NCBI GenBank assembly: GCA_951812965.1
Contig: OX638341.1
Location: 726,438-790,437 of the forward strand
Reading direction: 5' to 3'
Origin: an uncultured Pseudohongiella sp.
GTDB lineage: Bacteria; Pseudomonadota; Gammaproteobacteria; Pseudomonadales; Pseudohongiellaceae
DNA: 64,000 bases
Shown here: piece after piece, positions 18,050-27,365 of the stretch
Layout: each line of letters begins with the position of its first letter
Numbering within the stretch: the first letter of the stretch is position 1
Position numbers and translations under genes: made by a program
The notes under the pieces: generated by a model
What the model saw: only the letters and a program-made list of their open reading frames with translations
Told to the model about the DNA's origin: nothing
Database searches by the model: none

Positions 18050-18388
18050 CTCGCCCCTACGGTCAATCGCAGAACATGCGACTCAGGCCGACACATGCTC
18101 GCCCCTACGATCAATCGCAGAACATGCGACTCAAACCGACACATGCCTCGCCCCTGCGATCAATCGCAGAACATGCGACTCAAGCCGACACATGCTCGCC
18201 CCTGCGGTCAATCGCAGAACATGCGACTCAGGCCGACACATGCTCGCCCCTGCGATCAATCGCAGAACATGCGACTCAGGCCGACACATGCTCGCCCCTA
18301 CGATCAATCGCAGAACATGCGACTCAAACCGACACGTGCCTCGCCCCTGCGATCAATCGCAGAACATGCGACTCAGGCCGACACATGC
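18050..18388. repeat. 48-bp tandem repeat array, 7 units
   Basis: Seven units of 48-49 bp start at 18050, 18098, 18147, 18195, 18243, 18291 and 18340. Consensus pieces: CTCGCCCCTRCGRTCAATCG, CAGAACATGCGACTCA, RRCCGACACATG. Units differ at only a few positions and have no unique spacers, so this is not CRISPR. Each unit begins with the right half of a type-A palindrome, and some keep CATGCCTCGCCCCT. The first unit directly abuts the IS110 right end. Confidence 0.92.
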
Positions 18389-18393
18389 TGTAG

Positions 18394-18413
18394 GGGCGAC
18401 GCATGCGTCGCCC
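18394..18413. repeat. Type B palindrome
   Basis: Perfect GGGCGACGCATGCGTCGCCC closing the 48-bp array, with TGTAG on its left. It ends 4 bp from the orn stop codon and could form a hairpin at the 3' end of the orn message. Confidence 0.85.
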
Positions 18414-18417
18414 GCGC

Positions 18418-18960
18418 TCAGCAGCCGATGAAATGGCGGCGGTAGTATTGCAGCTCGGCGACGGATTCCCGCACGTCTTCGATTGCCTTGTGGCTGCTGA
18501 CCTTGCTGTAGCCGTCCAGCACTTCGGGTTGCCAGCGGCGCGCGAGTTCCTTGACGGTGCTGACGTCGAGATTACGGTAGTGAAACCAGGCTTCGAGATC
18601 CGGCATGTAACGGGCGAGAAAGCGCCGGTCCTGGCATATGGTGCTGCCGCACATGGGCGATGACTCGCGGCTGGTATGGCGCCGGCAAAAGGAAATGGTG
18701 CGCCTTTCGGCTTCGGCCTCGTCGACCGAACTGGACCGGACTCGGTCGATCAGGCCCGACGCGCCATGGTGCGTCTGATTCCATTCGTCCATCGCTTCGA
18801 GCAGCGACTCGGGCTGGCGAATGGCGAGCACCGGGCCTTCCTCAATGATTTCGAGTTGCGGGTCGGTGATGAGGGAGGCGATTTCGAGAATTCGGTCGCT
18901 GCCCGGGTCGAGCCCGGTCATTTCGAGATCGATCCAGATCAGGTTGAGATTGCTGTCCAT
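18418..18960 (-). CDS. orn: Oligoribonuclease
   Basis: 3'-5' exoribonuclease that degrades 2-5 nt RNAs and pGpG. 180 residues, usual length. DEDDh exonuclease motifs: Asp and Glu in [12 protein letters not shown], Asp in the second motif ([14 protein letters not shown]) and His/Asp in [13 protein letters not shown]. The ATG gives [16 protein letters not shown]. It is divergent from rsgA, the same arrangement as in E. coli. Confidence 0.95.
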   Translation of the reverse strand: MDSNLNLIWIDLEMTGLDPGSDRILEIASLITDPQLEIIEEGPVLAIRQPESLLEAMDEWNQTHHGASGLIDRVRSSSVDEAEAERRTISFCRRHTSRESSPMCGSTICQDRRFLARYMPDLEAWFHYRNLDVSTVKELARRWQPEVLDGYSKVSSHKAIEDVRESVAELQYYRRHFIGC

Positions 18961-19049
18961 GCGAATACTTCCAATGGAAAGTGTACTGGCGCAATTGTAA
19001 CACGGCGCGGTGGCGCCCATGATTTGCAGGTGGGTGTCCCCTTGTTTCT

Positions 19050-19079
19050 TGTAGGGGCGAGGCATGCCTCGCCCCTACA
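19050..19079. repeat. Extended type A palindrome between orn and rsgA
   Basis: A perfect 30-base palindrome: the type-A core plus symmetric TGTAG and CTACA flanks on both sides. The flanks are mirror images, so this copy looks like two left ends joined at the core. Confidence 0.85.
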
Positions 19080-19193
19080 TGCTGAAGGCGCACACCAGAA
19101 TGACAGAGAAGGGGAATGTGCGATAATTCCGGCATGGGTGTCCCCTTTTCACATTTTTCCTCATTTTGTCTGCCAGAGACCGGCGGCTAGGCC

Positions 19194-20141
19194 ATGCCGG
19201 CCGGGCGCAGACTCAGCAAACAGCAGCAACGCCGCATCGCCGCGCGCATGGAAGATCGCTCCGGCGAGGAACGATCCGGAGTCATCATCAGCCATAACGG
19301 CAGGCAACTTGAAATCGAGGACGCCTCGGGCGATGTGGTGCGCTGCCATGCCCGCGCCAATCTGCCGCAAGTGGTCACCGGCGACCGGGTAAACTGGGCG
19401 CCGGACGACGCCGAAGGCGGCGTGGTCACCGGCCTCGAACCGCGCCGCAACGAGTTCGGCCGCGCCGACAAGGGTGGCCGTTTCCGGCCAATCGCCGCCA
19501 ACATCGATTTCGTGCTGACGATGTTCGCCACCGTGCCGGAAACCGAAATGAGCGTGATCGACCGATACCTGGTGGCAATCGAAAACCTGGGCGTTCAATG
19601 CCTGCTCGTGCTCAACAAGATCGACCTGCCGCCTTCGAATCCGACGCTGCTGGCGCGCATGTCCGAAATCTATCGTGAACTGGACCTGGAATTGTTCGAA
19701 GTCTCGGCGCTGACCGGCGCCGGCGTCGACGCGCTCGCCAAAAGGCTTGAGGGATTGACCGCGGTAGTCGTCGGCCAATCCGGCGTCGGCAAGTCATCGC
19801 TGCTGAACCGGCTCGGCAAGCAGCCGCTGGCCGAAGTCGGGGAACTCGACGCCTGGCGCCGCGGCGGCACCCATACCACCACGGCCGCGCGGCTGTTTCA
19901 TCTGCCGGGTTTCGATCTGATCGACTCCCCGGGAGTACGCGAGTTCAACCTCGGACATCTGCAAGCCTCCGAGGTAGTAGACGGTTTCATCGAATTGAGG
20001 TCCCTGGCCGAACATTGTAAATTCCGCGATTGTTCACATCGGGTCGAACCGGGCTGCGCGATACTGGCGGCCGCCGAAAACGGCGCCGTCAGCAGCGAGC
20101 GGCTGCGCAGTTACACGCGGATACTCGACAGCCTGCAATGA
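19194..20141 (+). CDS. rsgA: Ribosome small subunit-dependent GTPase RsgA
   Basis: Circularly permuted GTPase that matures and checks 30S subunits. 315 residues. An OB-fold region (about 30-105) is followed by the permuted motifs: G4 LNKIDLP, G1 VVGQSGVGKSSLLNRL and G3 DLIDSPGVREF. The C-terminal zinc site reads CKFRDCSHRVEPGC. The switch segment GGTHTTT is intact. The ribosome-binding site is weak. It heads a run with the sulfurtransferase, psd and rpiA genes on the same strand. Confidence 0.95.
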   Translation: MPAGRRLSKQQQRRIAARMEDRSGEERSGVIISHNGRQLEIEDASGDVVRCHARANLPQVVTGDRVNWAPDDAEGGVVTGLEPRRNEFGRADKGGRFRPIAANIDFVLTMFATVPETEMSVIDRYLVAIENLGVQCLLVLNKIDLPPSNPTLLARMSEIYRELDLELFEVSALTGAGVDALAKRLEGLTAVVVGQSGVGKSSLLNRLGKQPLAEVGELDAWRRGGTHTTTAARLFHLPGFDLIDSPGVREFNLGHLQASEVVDGFIELRSLAEHCKFRDCSHRVEPGCAILAAAENGAVSSERLRSYTRILDSLQ

Positions 20142-20166
20142 GCGCCGGACAAGGTCGGCCGAAATC

Positions 20167-20982
20167 ATGAACGAATCCAGCCTGCCCCTGATCATAGAAG
20201 CGGAAGAACTCGCGCAAGCATTGCCCGAAAAAAATCTGCTGCTGGTCACCGTCTGCGGGCCGCAAGTCTATCTGGCGCATCATGTGCCCGGTTCGCTGCT
20301 GATTCAGCCCGGAGAACTCGTGTCCGGCATCGAACCCGCTACCGGCAAGCTGCCGTCCGCCAAACGCCTGAGCGAATTGTTCTCCCGCGTAGGACTCACC
20401 TCGGACCGTCATGTCGTCGCAATCGACGATGAAGGCGGCGGCTGGGCGGGACGGCTGATCTGGACCCTGGACGTGCTCGGCCACCAGCGATACAGCTTCC
20501 TCAATGGCGGCGTGCTCGCCTGGGCTGGGGCGGGCCTGCCGCTGGAAAGCGGCAACCGGGAAGGGAAGGCGCGCCCTTTCGAGGCGCGAATCGATCGTTC
20601 GCCTATAGCCGACATGCAGCAGGTGCTCGAACAACTGGACGACCCGGAAAGCATCGTCTGGGATGCGCGTTCGGCCGAGGAGTATGCCGGCGTCCGCGTC
20701 ACCGCGCGCCGCAACGGCCATATCCCCGGCGCGGTAAATCTCGACTGGCTGGAACTGATGGATCGGCACAGGGACCTGCGCCTGCGGCCGCTGGAAGAAT
20801 TGCGCGAGCGGCTGGCGGAACTGGGCATCGAACCCGGCAGGAAGATCATCACCCATTGCCAGACTCACCATCGTTCCGGCCTGAGCTATTTCGTCGGCAA
20901 GGCGCTCGACCTCGATATCCGCGCCTACGACGGCTCCTGGTCGGAATGGGGCAATGCCGGCGATACGCCGGTGGAAAATTGA
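20167..20982 (+). CDS. Sulfurtransferase with two rhodanese domains
   Basis: 271-residue thiosulfate or 3-mercaptopyruvate sulfurtransferase. The first rhodanese domain (about 8-130) is inactive, with a Gly in place of Cys in VVAIDDEGGGWAGRLIW. The second (about 150-265) has the catalytic Cys in THCQTHHRSGLSYFV and the domain-start motif DARSAEEYAG and HIPGAVNL. The loop sequence CQTHHRS does not match the standard CGSGVTA (MST) or CRKGVTA (TST), so the sulfur donor cannot be stated. It lies between rsgA and psd. Confidence 0.88.
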   Translation: MNESSLPLIIEAEELAQALPEKNLLLVTVCGPQVYLAHHVPGSLLIQPGELVSGIEPATGKLPSAKRLSELFSRVGLTSDRHVVAIDDEGGGWAGRLIWTLDVLGHQRYSFLNGGVLAWAGAGLPLESGNREGKARPFEARIDRSPIADMQQVLEQLDDPESIVWDARSAEEYAGVRVTARRNGHIPGAVNLDWLELMDRHRDLRLRPLEELRERLAELGIEPGRKIITHCQTHHRSGLSYFVGKALDLDIRAYDGSWSEWGNAGDTPVEN

Positions 20983-20987
20983 GTCCG

Positions 20988-21896
20988 ATGCAGCGCCTGT
21001 TCGTGCTGTTGCAATTTCTGGCGCCGCAGCGCCTGCTGACCCGGGTCGCCGGCGCCCTGGCCCGCAGCGAAATACTCGCGGGCGTTTTGATCCGCCTCTT
21101 CATTCGCCGCTACGGCGTGGACATGAGCGAAGCGCGCGAGCCCGAACCGGCGGGTTATCGCAATTTCAACGAGTTTTTCACACGTGAACTCAAGCCTGGC
21201 GCACGGCCTTCGGCAAACGAGGAAGACGCCGTGCTCTGCCCCGCCGACGGCGCGGTCAGCGAACTCGGGCCGATCAGCAACGGACGGCTGTTACAGGCCA
21301 AGGGCCGTCACTTCGAATTGCAGGAACTGCTCGGCGGCGACGCCGATATGGCAAAGGCGCTGAACGGCGGTCGGTTCATCACGATTTATCTGTCGCCCAG
21401 GGATTACCATCGGGTGCATATGCCGCTGCGGGGCCGGTTGCTGCAAACCAGGCACATTCCCGGCAAACTGTTCTCGGTGAACGAGGCGAGCACCGCGCTG
21501 ATCCCCGGCCTGTTCAGCCGCAACGAACGCCTGGTCAGCGTTTTCGACGGTGGCCCAGGTCGCAAAAACGGAGATAGCAAAAACAGAGATCGCGAAGACA
21601 GGGATCGCTTCGCGGTCGTGATGGTGGGTGCGATGATTGTCGCGGGGATTGCCGCGGTCTGGGACGAGCCCGGCCGCGAAGGGCGCCTGCGCGCACCGGA
21701 ACGGAAATTCGAAGACCGGGAACTGATTCTTGCCGCCGGTGCGGAAATGGGACGCTTCGAACTCGGCTCCACCGTGATCCTGCTGTTCCCGCCGGGCGCG
21801 ATGGAATTCGATCCCGGCCTGGAGCCGGGAGACATCGTGCGAATGGGCCGCATAATCGGCCGGCTCGCCGATATATACCAGGAGGAAATTCCATGA
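20988..21896 (+). CDS. psd: Phosphatidylserine decarboxylase
   Basis: Inner-membrane-associated enzyme making phosphatidylethanolamine. 302 residues. Motifs: [41 protein letters not shown] with the catalytic His, and the self-cleavage LGST motif in [14 protein letters not shown], where Ser becomes the pyruvoyl group. An unusual hydrophilic insertion of about 16 residues ([17 protein letters not shown]) follows VFDGGP, encoded by three 15-bp tandem units. The start ATG lies 5 bases after the sulfurtransferase stop. The stop overlaps rpiA (ATGA). Confidence 0.93.
   Translation: MQRLFVLLQFLAPQRLLTRVAGALARSEILAGVLIRLFIRRYGVDMSEAREPEPAGYRNFNEFFTRELKPGARPSANEEDAVLCPADGAVSELGPISNGRLLQAKGRHFELQELLGGDADMAKALNGGRFITIYLSPRDYHRVHMPLRGRLLQTRHIPGKLFSVNEASTALIPGLFSRNERLVSVFDGGPGRKNGDSKNRDREDRDRFAVVMVGAMIVAGIAAVWDEPGREGRLRAPERKFEDRELILAAGAEMGRFELGSTVILLFPPGAMEFDPGLEPGDIVRMGRIIGRLADIYQEEIP
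21562..21606. repeat. 15-bp triplication inside psd
   Basis: Three diverged units, GCAAAAACGGAGATA, GCAAAAACAGAGATC and GCGAAGACAGGGATC, lie in frame. They add charged residues to a loop between the domain core and the strand [10 protein letters not shown]. Confidence 0.7.
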
Positions 21897-22570
21897 CGGC
21901 GGACGAACTGAAAAAACAGGCGGCCGAAGCCGCCATGCGGTATGTAGAACCGAGACTCGAGCGCGATACCGTGCTCGGTATCGGCACCGGCTCCACGGTC
22001 AATCATTTCATTGACGCCCTTGGCGACATGCGGAGCAGCATCGACGCCGCCGTGTCGAGTTCGGAAGAATCCTCCCGCAGGCTGAAAGCCCTGGGCATCA
22101 GCGTGATCGACCTCAATACGGCGGGATCCGTCGATTTCTATGTGGACGGAGCGGACGAAGCCAATCGCCACCTGCAATTGATCAAGGGCGGCGGCGGCGC
22201 ACTGACACGGGAGAAGATCATCGCCGCGGTGGCGAAGGAATTCATCTGCATAGCCGATGAATCGAAACTCGTTCCGGTACTCGGCAAGTTCCCGCTGCCG
22301 GTGGAAGTGATTCCCATGGCGCGCAGTCACGTCGCGCGCAAAATCACGGCCATGGGCGGCGTGCCGGTTTACCGGGACGGATTCGTGACCGACAACGGCA
22401 ACCGGATTCTCGACGTCCACAACCTGGACTTGCGCGACCCGCGCAAAGTCGAGACACAGCTCGACCAGGTCACAGGCGTTGTAAGTAACGGACTGTTCGT
22501 GCGCCGGGCGGCTGACCGGCTATTGCTGGCCGGGGCGCAAGGCATGCGCACCTTGCTCCCCGAAGCCTGA
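21893..22570 (+). CDS. rpiA: Ribose-5-phosphate isomerase A
   Basis: Interconverts ribulose 5-phosphate and ribose 5-phosphate. 225 residues, normal. Motifs: [49 protein letters not shown] and PVEVIPMA, containing the catalytic Asp and Glu region. Its ATG overlaps the psd stop by 4 bases, suggesting coupling. Confidence 0.95.
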   Translation: MTADELKKQAAEAAMRYVEPRLERDTVLGIGTGSTVNHFIDALGDMRSSIDAAVSSSEESSRRLKALGISVIDLNTAGSVDFYVDGADEANRHLQLIKGGGGALTREKIIAAVAKEFICIADESKLVPVLGKFPLPVEVIPMARSHVARKITAMGGVPVYRDGFVTDNGNRILDVHNLDLRDPRKVETQLDQVTGVVSNGLFVRRAADRLLLAGAQGMRTLLPEA

Positions 22571-22590
22571 TCTCGGACCATAACGAAACC

Positions 22591-22610
22591 ACCGGCTCGG
22601 GCGAGCCGGT
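22591..22610. terminator. Inverted repeat between rpiA and csp
   Basis: ACCGGCTC-GGGC-GAGCCGGT forms an 8-bp stem between the convergent rpiA and cold-shock genes. Neither side has a clean U-run (GGTTTCGTT on the minus side), so it is at best a weak bidirectional terminator. Confidence 0.45.
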
Positions 22611-22631
22611 TCGCTTATCGCCCCGAAGGGC

Positions 22632-22841
22632 TTATAGCGGAGTTACGTTTTCCGCCTGTGGGCCTTTCTGACCCTGGCTGACCTGCATGGTGACCTTTTG
22701 ACCCTCATGCAGCGTTCGGCGACCGGCGCCGTTTATGGCGCTGAAATGAACGAAGACATCCTTGCCTTCCTGACGCTCAATGAAACCGAAACCTTTCTCG
22801 TCATTGAACCACTTGACCGTACCTTCGACTATCTCTGACAT
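22632..22841 (-). CDS. Cold-shock domain protein (CspA family)
   Basis: 69-residue single-stranded nucleic-acid-binding protein. RNP1 KGFGFI and RNP2 VFVHF are intact. The start [20 protein letters not shown] and end [10 protein letters not shown] are typical of constitutive or cold-induced Csps. It is a single gene, convergent with rpiA. The roughly 200-bp AT-richer leader could hold a structured 5' UTR. Confidence 0.95.
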   Translation of the reverse strand: MSEIVEGTVKWFNDEKGFGFIERQEGKDVFVHFSAINGAGRRTLHEGQKVTMQVSQGQKGPQAENVTPL

Positions 22842-22867
22842 ATCTATCTCTTGTTCCGAAAATTGGC

Positions 22868-22892
22868 ATTCCGCTTTAGCGGAATCGTTTTT
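22868..22892 (+). terminator. Hairpin with U-run upstream of csp
   Basis: ATTCCGC-TTTA-GCGGAAT followed by CGTTTTT reads as a short intrinsic terminator on the plus strand. It would stop rpiA read-through before the divergent region. On the other strand it lies in the csp leader. Confidence 0.5.
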
Positions 22893-23059
22893 CTCCCTTG
22901 CATGTTATGCGCAGGGAGAACCCTCCCCCGGACCAATCCTGCAATCATGCAAGGCCCTTTATACTTAAAATGCCCTGTCCGGGGCAGGGAATTATGGCAA
23001 CGAATTGTTACAGGGGCCGCATTCTACAGGATTAAACACTCGAATAGGTGATCATTTGC

Positions 23060-24022
23060 TCATGTTTTTGCAAACATCGAGTCTGACAGCGCACGAAATA
23101 CCGGATCGCGATATTCGGGCGACTCGTTTACCAGGTGGTGACGGGCCCCGGGAATCAGCACTTCTTTCGTGGCGGGAAACTTCGCGCGGATGGCCGTCAG
23201 ATTGAACTTCCAGTCGACGGTGTCGTCCCCGGTACCCTGGATAATCGTCAGCGGCGCCGGATTCGGGGCCGCTCCGGTGAAACGATTTCCGTAGTCGAAC
23301 ATCGCCCCGATCCAGCTTCGGGGTATGCGCGAACTTTGCAGTTCGTCCTTGTGTCGCAGAAAATCGAGAAATTCCCGGTCGTGGCTGCTTTCCGCGAACA
23401 GCCGCGGCGTGCCGTCCACGAACCAGCCGCTGAGCAGGTAGGCCAGCCGGCTCCGGTGATGGCGCAAGATTCGCACCAGGGGCGCGAGCAAGCCGACGCC
23501 TTCGAGCGCGTGGGTCTCCATCAACCGATGATGCAATATGGAATCCATCAGGATCGCCCCGCCGGTACTCTGGCCGACGGCGAACCAGGGCCGCGGGAGT
23601 TGCTGCTCGCCGGCCAGCACAAGCGCCCGGGAAAGCGCGTCGCAATAGCGCTCGAAATTGTCCACGCCGCCCATTTCCCCGCTGGACAGCCCATGTCCGG
23701 GCAGGTCGAAGACGAAGGCCGCATAACCCTGTTCGAGGCACCATTCGATCAGATGGCGGTAGATGCCGGCATGATCGAGATAGCCGTGCAGCAGAAAGAT
23801 CGTTCCTTGCGGCGAAGGCGGCGCGAAATATTGCGCGACGAGTCGCTCGCCGCCCCCGTCGAACGCTCCGAGGCTATGGTGAATCGGCTTACCGCCGCTC
23901 GCGAAGCGCAGGCCGTAATGATCGAGATAGGCCCGCTGCAACCCGCTGTCCGGCGCCGCCGCGAAACATTGCAGCGGCGGCGCCGAATCGCTCAGTTTGC
24001 TTGCGTCCGAACGGCTGAACAT
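23060..24022 (-). CDS. Alpha/beta hydrolase (lysophospholipase / monoacylglycerol lipase type)
   Basis: 320-residue serine hydrolase. The oxyanion-hole region is TIFLLHGYLDHAG, the nucleophile elbow is VGQSTGGA (Ser), the acid is the Asp in GTGDDTVDW and the His is in ARHHLVNE. The Ser-aquaporin-like fold matches the Hydrolase_4 family. No signal peptide. It starts 6 bp after the fba stop, so it is probably co-transcribed as the last gene of the tkt-epd-pgk-fba unit. Substrate unknown. Confidence 0.85.
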   Translation of the reverse strand: MFSRSDASKLSDSAPPLQCFAAAPDSGLQRAYLDHYGLRFASGGKPIHHSLGAFDGGGERLVAQYFAPPSPQGTIFLLHGYLDHAGIYRHLIEWCLEQGYAAFVFDLPGHGLSSGEMGGVDNFERYCDALSRALVLAGEQQLPRPWFAVGQSTGGAILMDSILHHRLMETHALEGVGLLAPLVRILRHHRSRLAYLLSGWFVDGTPRLFAESSHDREFLDFLRHKDELQSSRIPRSWIGAMFDYGNRFTGAAPNPAPLTIIQGTGDDTVDWKFNLTAIRAKFPATKEVLIPGARHHLVNESPEYRDPVFRALSDSMFAKT

Positions 24023-24028
24023 GCAACC

Positions 24029-25075
24029 TCAGGCGCTGGCGTAGCGGACCGACATTTCCTCCAGATTATATATCTTGCCGATGCGGTCGATCATGCCGGC
24101 GCAGCCGAACGATTCGAGCCGGGCCCTCACGATGTCGCGCATGGCGTGCATTGTCGGCGTGAGAAATTTGCGCGGATCGAATTCAGATGGATTCTCCGCC
24201 ATGAAACGACGCACGGCGCCGGTGGAGGCAAGCCGCAAATCGGTATCGATATTGACCTTGCGTACGCCATGGCGAATGCCTTCCTGGATTTCCTCCACCG
24301 GTACGCCGTAAGTTTCGGGGATTTCGCCGCCGAACTCGTTGATCACTTCGAGCCAGTCCTGGGGGACGGACGAAGAGCCGTGCATGACCAGGTGCGTGGA
24401 CGGAATCTTGGCGTGAATCTGCTTGATACGGTCGATGGCGAGGATGTCCCCCGTGGGCGGCCGGCTGAACTTGTAAGCGCCATGGCTCGTGCCCACCGCG
24501 ATGGCAAGCGCGTCCACGTTGGTTGCTTTAACGAAGTCCTCGGCTTCCTGCGGGTCGGTGAGCATTTGCGCCATGGTCAAAACGCCCTCGGCGCCGATAC
24601 CGTCTTCCTCGCCGGCCATGCCGGTCTCGAGCGAGCCGAGACAACCGATCTCGCCTTCCACCGAAACGCCGCAGGCGTGGGCCATTTCCACCGCCTGGCG
24701 GGTTACACGGACGTTGTAATCGAAATCCATCGGCGTCTTGCCGTCTTCGCCCAGCGAGCCGTCCATCATTACCGATGTGAAACCGAGCTGGATCGAGCGC
24801 TGACAGACCGCCGGAGAAACCCCGTGATCCTGGTGCATGACGATGGGAATATGCGGAAATTCCTCCAGCGCGCCCTGGATCAGGTGCCGCAGAAAGTTCG
24901 ACCCCGCGTATTTTCGCGCGCCCGCCGATGCTTGCAGGATGACCGGGCTGCTGACCGCGTCCGCTCCTTCCATGATGGCCCGCACCTGTTCCAGGTTGTT
25001 TACGTTGAAGGCGGGAACGCCGTATTCGTTCTCGGCCGCGTGGTCGAGCAGTTGTCGCAAGGTGATAAGGGCCAT
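24029..25075 (-). CDS. fba: Fructose-bisphosphate aldolase, class II
   Basis: Zinc aldolase of glycolysis and gluconeogenesis. 348 residues, the length and sequence of the Calvin-type class IIA branch rather than the E. coli FbaA branch. Zinc ligands and active site: [35 protein letters not shown] and [11 protein letters not shown]. The start codon overlaps the pgk stop (TAATG). Confidence 0.95.
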   Translation of the reverse strand: MALITLRQLLDHAAENEYGVPAFNVNNLEQVRAIMEGADAVSSPVILQASAGARKYAGSNFLRHLIQGALEEFPHIPIVMHQDHGVSPAVCQRSIQLGFTSVMMDGSLGEDGKTPMDFDYNVRVTRQAVEMAHACGVSVEGEIGCLGSLETGMAGEEDGIGAEGVLTMAQMLTDPQEAEDFVKATNVDALAIAVGTSHGAYKFSRPPTGDILAIDRIKQIHAKIPSTHLVMHGSSSVPQDWLEVINEFGGEIPETYGVPVEEIQEGIRHGVRKVNIDTDLRLASTGAVRRFMAENPSEFDPRKFLTPTMHAMRDIVRARLESFGCAGMIDRIGKIYNLEEMSVRYASA

Positions 25076-26301
25076 TATTGCTCCTGGTTGCTGAAAGTCT
25101 GTAGTGTTGGGGATGGTTCGATTGCCGTGCGCCCGGCGAGCGCGGCCACGGCGGGAAGCGTCACGCCTTGCACGGCTTCGAGAAAAGCGCCGCCTCCGGT
25201 AGAGATATAGGAAACTCCGGCCGCCACGTCAAATTGATCGATGGCGGCGACCGTCTCGCCGCCGCCGGCGAGACTGAAGGCGGGGCTGCGCCCGACGGCG
25301 CGGGAAATCTGTTCGGTGCCCGCGGCAAAGGCCGGAAATTCGAAAACGCCCATGGGGCCGTTCCAGATGATCGTGCCCATGGACTCGATCAGCGCCGCAT
25401 AGCGGGCGGCGCTTTCCGGTCCGATGTCGAGGATCAATTCGTCCTCGGTGACATCGGCCACCGGCTTGATCACGGCCTCGGCGCCGGCGTCGAATTCCCT
25501 GGCCACGCGTACGTCCACGGGCAGGGGAATATCGACTTTGTCCATCAGTTCGCGGGCGGTTTCGACAAGATCGGCTTCGTGCAGCGATCGTCCCACCGGA
25601 TAACCCGCCGCGAGCAGGAATGTATTGGCAATGCCGCCGCCGAGAAGCAGATGGTCGGCGAGGGTCGAAAGATTGCGCAGTAATTCGAGCTTACCGGAAA
25701 CCTTGGCGCCGCCGACTATGGCGAGCAGCGGCCGTTTCGGCTCGCGCATGGCGCGGCCGATGGCGTCAAGTTCCTGCGTGAGCAGCGGGCCGGCGCAGGC
25801 TTCGTCGGCGTGCCGCGCGACGCCGGCGGTGCTGGCCTGGGCGCGATGGGCGGTGCCGAAGGCGTCCATGACGAAGACGTCGCAAAGCGCTGCGTAACGC
25901 TGCGCGAGTTCATCGCTGTCGGATTTCTCGCCCGCGTTGGCGCGCACGTTCTCCAGCAGGCAAACCGGCGCATCGGGCAATGCCGCGCCGGGTTCCAGAT
26001 AGTTCTCTACCAGCGGCACCGCCGCACCGAGTATTTTCGACAGGTGCGCGGCCACGGGTTTCAGGGAGAATTCCGGCTGTGCGGAAATCGCCACGTCCTC
26101 GCTGGGCCGGCCGAGATGGGACAGGATCAGCACCCGGGCGGCGCCGCCCGCTCGGGCCGCCTCGATCGAGGGAAGCGCGGCGCGGATACGGCTGTCATTG
26201 ACGACCTCGCCCTCGTTCAGGGGCACATTGAGGTCTTCCCGGATCAGCACGCGCTTGCCGGTCAGGTCGAGCTGATTCATCCGCAAAGGAGATTCGGTCA
26301 T
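25075..26301 (-). CDS. pgk: Phosphoglycerate kinase
   Basis: Makes ATP and 3-phosphoglycerate from 1,3-bisphosphoglycerate. 408 residues from the chosen ATG ([19 protein letters not shown]). Two further in-frame ATGs, 12 bp upstream and 21 bp downstream, are possible, and the upstream one is 1 base from the epd stop. Motifs: [48 protein letters not shown] and STGGGAFLE. Confidence 0.95.
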   Translation of the reverse strand: MTESPLRMNQLDLTGKRVLIREDLNVPLNEGEVVNDSRIRAALPSIEAARAGGAARVLILSHLGRPSEDVAISAQPEFSLKPVAAHLSKILGAAVPLVENYLEPGAALPDAPVCLLENVRANAGEKSDSDELAQRYAALCDVFVMDAFGTAHRAQASTAGVARHADEACAGPLLTQELDAIGRAMREPKRPLLAIVGGAKVSGKLELLRNLSTLADHLLLGGGIANTFLLAAGYPVGRSLHEADLVETARELMDKVDIPLPVDVRVAREFDAGAEAVIKPVADVTEDELILDIGPESAARYAALIESMGTIIWNGPMGVFEFPAFAAGTEQISRAVGRSPAFSLAGGGETVAAIDQFDVAAGVSYISTGGGAFLEAVQGVTLPAVAALAGRTAIEPSPTLQTFSNQEQ

Positions 26302-26314
26302 GGGAAGTTGCATT

Positions 26315-27349
26315 TCACGGTCTATGGGTATGCAAGTACTGGGCCACGTCCAGCATGCGATTGGCATAAGCCCATTCGTTGTCGAACCAGACGAATACCT
26401 TGACCAGACCGGCGATTTCCCGGGTCTGCTCGAGGTCGACCACCGCCGACCTCGGATCGTGATTGATGTCGCAGGACGCCAGCGGCTCGCGAGTATATCC
26501 CAGAACGTTTACCGGCAGGTTACGCGATTCGCGAATAATCGCATCGTTCACCGCCGCGGCATCGGCAGCGCGGGCGAAGCGCAGGCTGATGTCCATCGCG
26601 GACACATTCACCGTCGGCACCCGGATCGCCCGGGCTTCGAGCTTGCCGGCAAGACCCGGCAAAATGCGGGTAATGCCTTTCGCGAGCGCGGTGTCCACCG
26701 GGATGATCGATTGCATGGCGCTGCGGGTCTTGCGCAGGTCGGAATGGTGGAAACTGTCGATTACCGGCTGGTCGTTCATCGCCGAATGGATCGTCGTGAT
26801 CGCGCCTGCCTCGACGCCGTAGGCGTCGTCGAGCACTTTCAACACGGGCACGATGCAATTCGTAGTGCAGGAAGCGTTCGACAGCACTTTCGCATCCAGG
26901 GGAATGTTTTCGTGATTGACGCCATAGACGATGGTGAAGTCGACGTCGCTTTGCGCCGGCTGCGAGAAAAGCACCCTTTTCGCGCCCCGGCCCACACCCC
27001 CGCCCTCAAAAGAGCCCAAATGCTGCCGGGCAGTGACGACATCGTGGAAGGCGCCGCTGCATTCCATCACCAGGTCGACCTCGGGCCAGCGCAGGGCGGC
27101 GACATCGGGCTCATTGAGCAACTCGATGACATCGCCTTCAATATGCAAATTGCCGTCCACGAGTTCCACTTCGCCCGGAAAACGGCCATGGGTGCTGTCG
27201 TAACGGGTCAGATGCGCCATGGTGGCCGGGTCGGCGATATCGTTGACGGCAACCACGCGCAGGCCGTTGCGGCGGCCGGCCTCGTAAGCCGCGCGCAGCA
27301 CGCAGCGGCCGATGCGGCCGTATCCGTTGATTGCGACTCTGAGTGTCAT
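26315..27349 (-). CDS. epd: Erythrose-4-phosphate dehydrogenase (GAPDH family)
   Basis: NAD-dependent dehydrogenase of the GAPDH family, 344 residues. Rossmann start [16 protein letters not shown] and catalytic Cys in SNASCTTNC. The segment [14 protein letters not shown] and [22 protein letters not shown] match Epd of E. coli rather than canonical GapA. Position between tkt and pgk, as in E. coli, also supports Epd, which supplies pyridoxal-phosphate synthesis. GAPDH activity cannot be excluded. Confidence 0.88.
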   Translation of the reverse strand: MTLRVAINGYGRIGRCVLRAAYEAGRRNGLRVVAVNDIADPATMAHLTRYDSTHGRFPGEVELVDGNLHIEGDVIELLNEPDVAALRWPEVDLVMECSGAFHDVVTARQHLGSFEGGGVGRGAKRVLFSQPAQSDVDFTIVYGVNHENIPLDAKVLSNASCTTNCIVPVLKVLDDAYGVEAGAITTIHSAMNDQPVIDSFHHSDLRKTRSAMQSIIPVDTALAKGITRILPGLAGKLEARAIRVPTVNVSAMDISLRFARAADAAAVNDAIIRESRNLPVNVLGYTREPLASCDINHDPRSAVVDLEQTREIAGLVKVFVWFDNEWAYANRMLDVAQYLHTHRP

Positions 27350-27365
27350 TGGCGGTATTGGAGAA

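Larger units (their letters stand above)
16804..18051 (+). mobile_element. IS110-family insertion sequence, complete, 1248 bp
   Basis: Boundaries were set by reassembling the interrupted target. The left flank ends GGCATGC-CT, the right flank begins CT-CGCCCCTAC, and together they restore an ordinary type-A palindrome with a shared CT dinucleotide. The element has no terminal inverted repeats, as is normal for IS110. It contains a 221-bp upstream non-coding region with a predicted bridge RNA and one DEDD transposase gene. The length is close to that of IS621. No frame damage is visible, so the copy is probably functional. Confidence 0.88.

Noticed and set aside
18050..18388. CRISPR-like array of regular repeats
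   Set aside because: The whole 48-bp unit is conserved, with no unique spacers, and no cas genes are nearby. It is an ordinary tandem repeat.
23135..25210. 691-codon open frame on the plus strand
   Set aside because: It runs antisense to the hydrolase and fba genes, which have clear motifs. High GC content creates such long shadows.
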